Source: Parabacteroides sp. TM07-1AC (GTDB lineage: Bacteria; Bacteroidota; Bacteroidia; Bacteroidales; Tannerellaceae). From it: a stretch of DNA of 5,043 nucleotides. The stretch is from positions 1 to 5,043 of the forward strand of contig NZ_QUKD01000021.1 in the NCBI RefSeq assembly GCF_003480915.1. Reading direction: 5' to 3'. Below, piece by piece: positions 1 through 5,043 of this stretch. Below the pieces are notes generated by a model. That model did no database searches, had not been told where the DNA came from, and worked only from the letters and a program-made list of their open reading frames with translations. Made by a program: the position numbers and the translations under genes. Numbering within the stretch: the stretch's first letter is position 1; the number at the start of each line of letters is the position of its first letter.

Positions 1-28
1 ACCAAACAAGATAACAAGGCCTGTAAAG

Positions 29-42
29 AGGATTTAAATCCT
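29..42. repeat. 14-bp perfect palindrome
   Basis: AGGATTTAAATCCT is fully self-complementary and lies about 40 bp before the terminator hairpin. It may be a small 3' UTR structure or a protein-binding site of an off-window gene, or chance. The rest of 1-77 shows nothing assignable. Confidence 0.3.
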
Positions 43-77
43 GCTCTTCCAGCATCTTTTTCAGTGGCTATAAAAAA

Positions 78-120
78 CACAAGACCCCGAAGAACTTAAT
101 CCCCGGGGCTTGCCTTTTTT
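78..120. terminator. Bidirectional intrinsic terminator
   Basis: CAAG-A-CCCCG (80-89, one bulged A) pairs with CGGGGCTTG (104-112) to give a 9-bp GC-rich stem with a 14-nt loop. Six T's follow on the plus strand (115-120), and six A's at 72-77 give a U-run on the minus-strand transcript. It can end the large minus-strand gene's transcript, leaving a 3' UTR of about 200 nt, and also a plus-strand transcript arriving from left of the window. This suggests a convergent gene pair whose left member lies almost entirely outside. Confidence 0.75.
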
Positions 121-194
121 GTCTGTCTTTGCTCTTCACAGAGATCGAACAGAAGAACTTTATTTCATTACTTTAGTATTAATACTGACTGCTT

Positions 195-250
195 GTTCGC
201 CCTCGCGGGGTAATTATCATGGGGCGGTTCGCGAACCACCCCTACGACGC
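195..250. repeat. GC-rich extragenic palindrome cluster (REP-like)
   Basis: A 22-bp near-perfect palindrome with one mismatched pair (GGGGCGGTTCGCGAACCACCCC, given as two arms: 221-231 and 232-242) sits in A/T-rich intergenic DNA. The hexamer GTTCGC occurs at 195-200 and again at 227-232, and CGCCC (198-202) can pair with GGGCG (222-226), so alternative hairpins are possible. No T-run follows on either strand, so it is not a standard terminator. The sharp GC shift and nested palindromes resemble dispersed extragenic repeats. Copy number elsewhere is unknown to me. Confidence 0.5.
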
Positions 251-288
251 GCGGTCAATTTAAATTTATTGATTATAAATAGTTTCTA

Positions 289-3200
289 TTATTTTACAAT
301 TGCTTTAACAGCGGCTTCACCTTCTACGGCTACTACAACTACACCGGCAGGAGTAGCGATGGTTGCTTCAGAAGAAGTGATTACTGTATTGGCAATTGTC
401 TGACCAAGTACGTTAGTGATCACTACGTTCTTGCCTTCAGCACCCTTAACAACTACAGCACCGTCGATTGTTGAAACAATCACTTCAGAAGCACTGATTT
501 CGCCGTTTGCTGTCGGGTTAGAATGTTCTGCTGCTAGATCAAACTGATCACCTGCAGCATAGCCCTTAGCTACAACAACCACACCGTTGATGTTCTTCAG
601 GTAACCGTCGTTAGCTACTTCAGGCTGTTTCTTGCCAGCGATGTAAGTGTTATAATCATAATAACCTGTCTGAACCTTGAATGAACCGTCAGATTCATGG
701 TTGATCGGGTTGATATAACGGAACGCGAACTTAGCTGTATTGAAATCGCTTGTGCTCAGGTCGATCACGTCGGAAGCCTTGCCACTCTTTGTATAGTTCT
801 TGTCTGTGATATACAGTTTGTCACCTGTGCGGAAACCGTATACGAAACCTAACTTAGCAAAGTGTTCGCCTGCTTCATTGTCATTGATATACTTATTCGT
901 ATGGATAGCACCATTTACATAAGCTACATAAGCAGTGTCGATCAGGTTCACCAGGAAGCGACCGTAAGTCGTATCCGGAGTCAGCTGATGGTTAGCATTG
1001 TCGAATGTAGCCGGTTTGTATTCCGGATTAACAGCCAACAGATACTGATAACGATTGTTGTTGCCACGTTTTACATAAGCTGTATCGACATACAGAGCCG
1101 GAGCCATAGTAGTCAACTGAGCCTTGTTACCGATGTTCAGGAATTCACCGTTTTCAAACATCTGATCGTAATCATTTTCCTGACGGAAGATGCGGATCGT
1201 ATCACCCATGCTCTGCAGACGATATTCAGGAGCACCCACTTTCTGTACTTTGAACAGGTCGTTAGAGTTGATCTTAACATAAGCACCGTCTACTTCTACT
1301 GCACCCTGTTTTGTCAGCGTTGTTGCGCCATACAGCTTGCTGCCCAGGTTCAATACAAAGTAAGGACTGTAAGCACTATTCAAGTAACCGTCTTTGTCAT
1401 ACATAGGATCGGAAGTGTCACCCTTAGATGTGTTCACACCGATGATGTTGTACAAATCCGTACCCTTTTCTTTCAGGGCGAAGCGATAAGCCTCAGATAC
1501 ATTTTTCGTAGTCTTGAATGATGTGAAGTTCGGATCACAGATCATAGACTGGATTGTTGTAGTCTGCGGATTTTCGTAAGTCAGATATTCGTCGTTAGCC
1601 GTATTCTGCAGTGCATAACCAACGATAGCGATTGTATCGTTCTTGCTGAACAGTTTATCGTCTTTGAAGTACTGTGAATAACGGAATGCATAAATAGAGT
1701 CGGAAGCAGTCTTGAGGATGCCATCCTTGTCATATTCGCGTGCACCTGTCAGAGGAACAATTCTCCAGTTTACAGCAGCAGCTTCGTCGTGAGACAATCC
1801 CAGGAAGTGGCTCTTAGCTGTATGGTTTTCACCTACATAGTAGTCTTCTTCGGCAGAAGCGACCAACAAGCGGAACTGTTCGTCCTGTACATCCGATGTT
1901 TTCAGGTCTGCATAACCGTCGCGCTGTACTTTACCGGCTACGATTTCCTCCTTGATTCCTGTGATAACCAATGTATCACGATTTGCAGAAGAAGCGTATT
2001 GTGAAGGAGATACTGCATACTTGTTATCACCTAAGTAATACATTGCATTAACAGTATATGATTTGCCACTTTCACGGTTTACGAATGTGAATTTGGTTGC
2101 ATCTTTCAGACCGGCAACACCCTTCTTATTCAATTCTCCGCTCTGACCGCCTACGTTTACGATCCACTGTCCTTCCGGTTTGCTGAACAGGAATTCAGAC
2201 TTGTCGGCAGTAGCCAAGTTTGCACCTAATACACGACCATTCAGTATCTTACCATTATTATCCTTTACAGACGGATGGTTAGCGAACTCGATGTTTACAT
2301 AAGTATAGTTCAACGGGCTGTCATCGCTCTTTGCTTTTACCAGGTTATTCAAGCCCAGTTCGGCAGCTACCCAGTAAGCTTTATCATTAGTAACAGTCAG
2401 GTAAACACCCTTCTGAGCACCGGTCTTTACTTCGAAAGAAGAGATATAAAGAGCAGTTGAGAAAGCACTCTTGTCGTATTTCTTCACTTCAATGTTATAA
2501 ACCGCTTTACCTTTACCGCCTACGTTTGTAGCATTGTCATAGTAGAACTGGAAGTATGGAGCGTAAGTTCCTTTATTGAATTCACCGGTATTTGCCAGAA
2601 GTTCGAGCATAGCCTTTTCTCCCAATGTAGTGAACTTATAACCACCATTCTTCAAATCATCCTTGATGCTTGTCCATTCAGAGTCCTTGGTTGTTTCCAG
2701 AACAATGTAACGGTCGCCGCTCTTCAAAAGAATTGCCTCATTTACACTTGCATTTGCGTCACCTGTAAGTTCTACTAATTTTTTATTAGTACCGTCATAT
2801 TTAACCGGAACCAGATCAGCATCGGCAAATACATTACCGGTAGTGATGTCCTTAGTAGCAGCGTCACCGTCCTCGTCGATATATTTGTGTGCCAAAGCAA
2901 CACCGAAGCTGGTTCTTGAACCGAAGTCGTTCAAAAGTTGACCGACAGTATAAGACTTAGCATCTGCCTGGATAGCGTAAGCAAACAAGGTTAAAGAAGG
3001 TTGACCTTGAGCAGCTTTTGCCAGTGCACCATTGCTTATTTCCAGATATGAACCGTCCTTTGTCTGCAAAGAGAATGAACCGTCATATTTCTTACCGGTA
3101 AAGTCGGATTCTTCGCCTACTTTCAGATATGTTTTAGGAGATACTTCTTTACCAAATTTATCACATTTCACGAAAGAATAATTGAAGTTGTCACCAGACA

Positions 3201-4674
3201 AAGCACCGATAACGATCTTCCACTGATCATTCACTGAAGTTGAAGCATCCTTAATCGTCACAATATCACCGGAGTTAACAGACGTCAACTGACCTTTAAC
3301 AACCAAAGGCAAAGCTTCGCCGGTAGTCTTCAGGTCTGCAGCGATAGTTTGACCTTCAATTACCAAACCACTCTTAGTATAAGCGATGCCTGTGATAGCA
3401 TTCTCTTTTTTTACTAATGTATAGGTAGGATCGGCAGCCTTTGTTGCAAACTTACCCAAATACTTCTCAGCTTTACCGGCTTTTTCAGCAGCCAGGTTTA
3501 TCAACTCACCTTCGACAAGCGTCCAGGATTGACCGGCCAGTTCTTTTAAGCCTGTGTTAGAGCTTGAGATAGCGAAAGGAGCAGGGATAGCATTTGTGCT
3601 AGCAGTACCACCTACTAATTCAATTTTACCGTCCTTTACATATACACCGGCATCTGTCATACCATCTACGGAAGAACCCGGTTCGGTAGGATCTGCTGTT
3701 ATGACTTCTACACCTACTGTCTTGTCAGCTGATGTAGATGATTTAAGTTCAGCGATAAGGTAAGCGTCACCATTTTTAACAGCATCTTTAGAAGTAACCA
3801 ATTCGCCTGCTTCTGTAAACAAATACAGTTTTTCTCCGGCTACTTGTTCTACCGTTTTAATTGTACTTTCACTATTTACAAGGAAGTTGTCGCCGCTCTT
3901 CAAAGCACCGTCTTCGTTCAATGTTATCGCGGTAGCACTCCCCTCTTCTTCTAACGTTGCATTACCTGCACTTGTAGGAGCCTTCAAGAACTTTTTGCCA
4001 GCTTTTAATGTCAACGCACCTTGATCACCTACTACTGCAGTCCATTTTTCCCCAGCTTCGATCTCTTGGGAGTCGTATTCATTAGCAGCAACAGTACTAC
4101 TTTGATCAGTTTCAGTCCACTTTACATCATTCGTACCAACAACCTGTTCGGTTTTCTGAGTAGATAAAGCGACTTCAGCATTAGCCTGCAGTTCACCTAC
4201 AACTGTCTCAGCGTCTGAATACAAATAAGCGTTTCCTTCACCTTTCTCAGCAGTCAAAGAAATAGCACCGCTTGCAGGATCGATCACTACTTCCTTTTCT
4301 CCGCTGAGCAGCTTATGGGTTTCCGCTTGAAGTTTAACAGCAATTGCCCGTTGTGTAGAATAAGCATCCGCAGAACCTTTTATTTCCTGAATAGCGCCTT
4401 CGCATAAGATCCATCCTTCAGCATCATTCACTTCCAGATAAAATGCTTCTTCAACCTTCTTTACTTTCCAAGCTTTAGTGAATTCAGATTCAATCTTAAA
4501 GTTGCAAGCCACAACCTTGGCCGCCGTAGCTTCTGTTGAGCTTTTAGACATTGCTGCCCCTACAAATGTGTTAGCCACCCCGTTACTTGCCGGCAGGATC
4601 ATTGCGTCTACTGCGTAGAACAATCCACCCGAAGCTAACAGTGCAGCTACTAACGTAGAAAACTTTTTGTTCAT
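289..4674 (-). CDS. Large secreted surface protein with DUF6383-like C-terminus, probably phase variable
   Basis: This 1461-residue protein starts at an ATG (4672-4674) followed directly by a signal peptide and ends at TAA (289-291). Residues 1-24 are a signal peptide (KK, then a hydrophobic core, then VDA). No cysteine follows the cleavage site, so it is not a lipoprotein. I see no later membrane segment. The body is Ser/Thr/Lys/Asp-rich with recurring short motifs: W-x-x-V strands (KWTAVV, SWTLVE, QWKIVI, NWRIVP) and YL-x strands, suggesting tandem beta-rich modules. Only four cysteines were noticed, including C57 and C91. Seven D-S/T-hydrophobic O-glycosylation motifs occur, all from D900 onward. 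The last ~70 residues (1391-1461) resemble DUF6383 or a type IX sorting domain. From recalled family knowledge, these are Parabacteroides surface proteins of unknown biochemical role. I infer an exported, probably glycosylated surface or S-layer-like protein. No enzymatic motif was seen. It stands alone in the window and its only good promoter candidate lies in an invertible segment, currently facing away. Confidence 0.9.
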   Translation of the reverse strand: MNKKFSTLVAALLASGGLFYAVDAMILPASNGVANTFVGAAMSKSSTEATAAKVVACNFKIESEFTKAWKVKKVEEAFYLEVNDAEGWILCEGAIQEIKGSADAYSTQRAIAVKLQAETHKLLSGEKEVVIDPASGAISLTAEKGEGNAYLYSDAETVVGELQANAEVALSTQKTEQVVGTNDVKWTETDQSSTVAANEYDSQEIEAGEKWTAVVGDQGALTLKAGKKFLKAPTSAGNATLEEEGSATAITLNEDGALKSGDNFLVNSESTIKTVEQVAGEKLYLFTEAGELVTSKDAVKNGDAYLIAELKSSTSADKTVGVEVITADPTEPGSSVDGMTDAGVYVKDGKIELVGGTASTNAIPAPFAISSSNTGLKELAGQSWTLVEGELINLAAEKAGKAEKYLGKFATKAADPTYTLVKKENAITGIAYTKSGLVIEGQTIAADLKTTGEALPLVVKGQLTSVNSGDIVTIKDASTSVNDQWKIVIGALSGDNFNYSFVKCDKFGKEVSPKTYLKVGEESDFTGKKYDGSFSLQTKDGSYLEISNGALAKAAQGQPSLTLFAYAIQADAKSYTVGQLLNDFGSRTSFGVALAHKYIDEDGDAATKDITTGNVFADADLVPVKYDGTNKKLVELTGDANASVNEAILLKSGDRYIVLETTKDSEWTSIKDDLKNGGYKFTTLGEKAMLELLANTGEFNKGTYAPYFQFYYDNATNVGGKGKAVYNIEVKKYDKSAFSTALYISSFEVKTGAQKGVYLTVTNDKAYWVAAELGLNNLVKAKSDDSPLNYTYVNIEFANHPSVKDNNGKILNGRVLGANLATADKSEFLFSKPEGQWIVNVGGQSGELNKKGVAGLKDATKFTFVNRESGKSYTVNAMYYLGDNKYAVSPSQYASSANRDTLVITGIKEEIVAGKVQRDGYADLKTSDVQDEQFRLLVASAEEDYYVGENHTAKSHFLGLSHDEAAAVNWRIVPLTGAREYDKDGILKTASDSIYAFRYSQYFKDDKLFSKNDTIAIVGYALQNTANDEYLTYENPQTTTIQSMICDPNFTSFKTTKNVSEAYRFALKEKGTDLYNIIGVNTSKGDTSDPMYDKDGYLNSAYSPYFVLNLGSKLYGATTLTKQGAVEVDGAYVKINSNDLFKVQKVGAPEYRLQSMGDTIRIFRQENDYDQMFENGEFLNIGNKAQLTTMAPALYVDTAYVKRGNNNRYQYLLAVNPEYKPATFDNANHQLTPDTTYGRFLVNLIDTAYVAYVNGAIHTNKYINDNEAGEHFAKLGFVYGFRTGDKLYITDKNYTKSGKASDVIDLSTSDFNTAKFAFRYINPINHESDGSFKVQTGYYDYNTYIAGKKQPEVANDGYLKNINGVVVVAKGYAAGDQFDLAAEHSNPTANGEISASEVIVSTIDGAVVVKGAEGKNVVITNVLGQTIANTVITSSEATIATPAGVVVVAVEGEAAVKAIVK
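292..504 (-). other. C-terminal DUF6383 / T9SS sorting-like domain (residues ~1391-1461)
   Basis: The protein ends in a short beta-sandwich-like segment. An alternating hydrophobic strand leads into NVLGQ (1421-1425), then an Ile/Thr-rich strand, PAG (1442-1444), a run of four valines, and finally KAIVK. This order (strand, N-x-x-G-Q, P-x-G followed by a Val strand, terminal Lys-rich strand) is what type A C-terminal signals of the type IX secretion system look like, and it also fits the end of Parabacteroides DUF6383 proteins. If it is a true sorting signal, the protein crosses the outer membrane by T9SS and the domain may be cleaved. I cannot tell from sequence alone which label is better. 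Confidence 0.65.
4603..4674 (-). other. Signal peptide of the large surface protein (residues 1-24)
   Basis: The N-terminus begins MNKK, followed by a hydrophobic stretch (about residues 5-22, rich in Leu, Ala, Val and Gly) and the small-residue end V-D-A at 22-24, a plausible signal peptidase I site before M25. No lipobox cysteine is present, which argues for Sec export to the periplasm followed by outer-membrane passage rather than lipid anchoring. The exact cleavage site is a visual estimate. The MNKKFSTL start is one I associate with Parabacteroides DUF6383 proteins. Confidence 0.8.
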
Positions 4675-4796
4675 AATTTAAAAATTTAATATTAATAATA
4701 GTGTTAAAATAGCGTCATAAACCTTGTGAATCTTACCCTGCACCTTTATCCCTTTCTTCCCCTAACTATGTATCTGTTAAAAGGTGTTTAGTAAAA
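4675..4796 (-). promoter_or_regulatory. A/T-rich 5' leader of the large surface protein gene
   Basis: This stretch lies between the start codon and the left recombination site. Immediately before the ATG the minus strand is nearly pure A/T for about 25 bases with no GGAGG-like motif, typical of Bacteroidetes translation initiation. I found no TAnnTTTG promoter motif on the minus strand here, so a transcript must start further upstream, and the leader would be about 150 nt if the invertible promoter drives it. A 7-bp inverted repeat (CACCTTT at 4741-4747, AAAGGTG at 4780-4786) could form a weak long-loop hairpin. No known riboswitch was recognised. Confidence 0.55.
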
Positions 4797-4828
4797 TGAC
4801 GAGATTAATCGATCCTTTTTTCTAGTCA
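4797..4828 (+). repeat. Left inverted recombination site (IRL)
   Basis: A 32-bp imperfect palindrome begins TGAC (4797-4800), has GATC at its centre (4811-4814) and ends TAGTCA (4823-4828). Its right half plus centre, CGATCCTTTTTTCTAGTCA at 4810-4828, is an exact reverse complement of 4968-4986. Two arms around a short symmetric centre are what a dimeric site-specific recombinase binds. This is the gene-proximal site. Confidence 0.82.
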
Positions 4829-4908
4829 TTTCTTGAGTGAATTTTTATTTTATACTGAAAAGTGATAATTTCATACTAACTTTGTTATATAGTTGATAAG
4901 AAAGACTA

Positions 4909-4916
4909 TATATTTG
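4909..4916 (+). promoter_or_regulatory. Possible second -7 box, same orientation
   Basis: TATATTTG fits TAnnTTTG. The nearest upstream TTTG (4881-4884) is 24 bp away, longer than the usual 19-21, so this is a weaker promoter candidate. It also lies within the invertible segment and points the same way as the stronger promoter, so inversion would redirect both together. Confidence 0.3.
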
Positions 4917-4936
4917 CAAAAATAAATTTGAAAAGA

Positions 4937-4967
4937 ATTGCAGGTTTAAAAACTAGTCGTACCTTTG
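4937..4967 (+). promoter_or_regulatory. Bacteroidetes-type promoter in the invertible segment, pointing away from the large gene
   Basis: TACCTTTG at 4960-4967 is an exact match to the Bacteroidetes -7 consensus TAnnTTTG. ATTG at 4937-4940, 19 bp upstream, is a three-of-four match to the -33 element TTTG at the expected spacing. Transcription should start near 4972-4976, inside the right site, and proceed rightward off the window. After inversion the -7 box would occupy 4829-4836 on the minus strand and the start would lie near 4822, about 148 nt before the ATG of the large gene. Confidence 0.7.
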
Positions 4968-4974
4968 TGACTAG
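4953..4974. promoter_or_regulatory. CTAGTC/GACTAG dyad bracketing the -7 box
   Basis: CTAGTC at 4953-4958 and GACTAG at 4969-4974 are 6-bp inverted repeats exactly flanking the TACCTTTG box. The right arm is part of the recombination site, so the left arm is an extra copy of the site's arm motif inside the segment. It could be an accessory recombinase half-site or an operator that would occlude the promoter. With six bases, chance is possible. Confidence 0.4.
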
Positions 4975-4999
4975 AAAAAAGGATCGTTTAAATTAGTCA
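4968..4999 (-). repeat. Right inverted recombination site (IRR)
   Basis: This partner site starts TGACTA (4968-4973), is centred on GATC (4982-4985) and ends TAGTCA (4994-4999), giving perfectly symmetric 6-bp arm tips. TGACTAGAAAAAAGGATCG at 4968-4986 is the exact reverse complement of the left copy. The outer half diverges from the left site, as expected because the outer arms are not exchanged by inversion. The predicted transcription start of the plus-strand promoter falls inside this site. Confidence 0.82.
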
Positions 5000-5043
5000 T
5001 TCTGTTTTAACATTTTAATTCACTGTATACCAATCCATTAAAT

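Larger units (their letters stand above)
4797..4999. other. Invertible promoter segment (inverton) bounded by 32-bp inverted sites
   Basis: Two recombinase-like sites in opposite orientation enclose a 139-bp A/T-rich segment (4829-4967). The inner 19 bp of the sites are perfect reverse complements (4810-4828 against 4968-4986) and the outer parts match at about 10 of 14 positions. The segment contains a Bacteroidetes promoter abutting the right site and no ORF. Site-specific inversion of such segments is an established ON/OFF switch for surface genes in Bacteroidales. Inversion here, with exchange near the GATC centres, would flip about 171 bp and turn the promoter toward the minus-strand gene. 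In the orientation given the gene is predicted OFF. The recombinase is not encoded in the window. Confidence 0.82.

Noticed and set aside
2..37. Possible C-terminal tail of a plus-strand gene (stop at 35-37)
   Set aside because: A stop about 43 nt before the terminator would fit, but 11 residues cannot be recognised and another frame stays open to 99, so the reading frame cannot be chosen.
175..186. AGTATTAATACT palindrome
   Set aside because: It is a perfect 12-bp palindrome but A/T-rich, unaccompanied by promoter elements, and likely by chance in this composition.
110..403. Plus-strand ORF of 97 codons
   Set aside because: It starts inside the terminator hairpin, crosses the palindrome cluster and overlaps the end of the large CDS antisense; the translation has no family resemblance.
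862..1521. Plus-strand ORF of 219 codons antisense to the large CDS
   Set aside because: It is a shadow of the long minus-strand frame. The opposite frame has a signal peptide, coherent repeats and a recognisable C-terminus, while this one has an erratic composition rich in Ile, Val, Cys and Gln.
1789..3763. Three further plus-strand ORFs (1789-2004, 2275-2460, 3554-3763)
   Set aside because: All are short, antisense to the large CDS, and lack a promoter, leader or recognisable domain.
4713..4801. CGTCAT (4713-4718) / ATGACG (4796-4801) as an additional inverted pair
   Set aside because: Only six bases match and no pseudo-palindromic site surrounds 4713, so it does not look like a third recombination site.
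4917..4924. Minus-strand TATTTTTG as a promoter for the large gene in the present orientation
   Set aside because: It matches TAnnTTTG, but no TTTG-like -33 element lies at the right distance, and the sequence is an A-rich stretch where chance matches are common.

Overview
The window looks like a chromosomal segment from a gut Bacteroidales, most likely Parabacteroides (family Tannerellaceae). The evidence is the Bacteroidetes promoter signature TAnnTTTG, an A/T-rich region instead of a strong Shine-Dalgarno before the start codon, and a very large secreted protein whose N- and C-termini resemble the Parabacteroides DUF6383 family. The genus call rests on recalled family resemblance, not on a search.

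Layout from left to right. Bases 1-77 hold no supportable gene. Bases 78-120 form a hairpin with T-runs on both strands, a probable bidirectional terminator. Bases 121-288 are non-coding and include a GC-rich cluster of palindromes (about 195-250) that looks like a dispersed extragenic repeat. Bases 289-4674 on the minus strand are a single 1461-residue ORF with a signal peptide, a long modular Ser/Thr/Lys-rich body, seven candidate Bacteroidales O-glycosylation sites confined to the C-terminal 40%, and a C-terminal domain resembling DUF6383 or a type IX secretion sorting domain. Bases 4675-4796 are its A/T-rich leader. Bases 4797-4999 form a compact DNA switch. Bases 5000-5043 are A/T-rich with no gene visible before the edge.

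The main find is the switch. A 19-bp sequence at 4810-4828 recurs as a perfect reverse complement at 4968-4986. Each copy is one half of a 32-bp imperfect palindrome (4797-4828 and 4968-4999) centred on GATC, as expected of a site-specific recombinase target. The DNA between them carries a Bacteroidetes-type promoter, ATTG-N19-TACCTTTG, whose -7 box abuts the right repeat. As given, this promoter points right, away from the 1461-residue gene, and no good promoter faces that gene. Inversion would place the promoter about 150 bp upstream of the start codon, reading into it. The locus therefore looks like a phase-variable surface protein captured in the OFF orientation, similar in logic to the invertible-promoter surface glycoproteins reported in Parabacteroides distasonis. 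No recombinase gene is present, so it would have to act from elsewhere.
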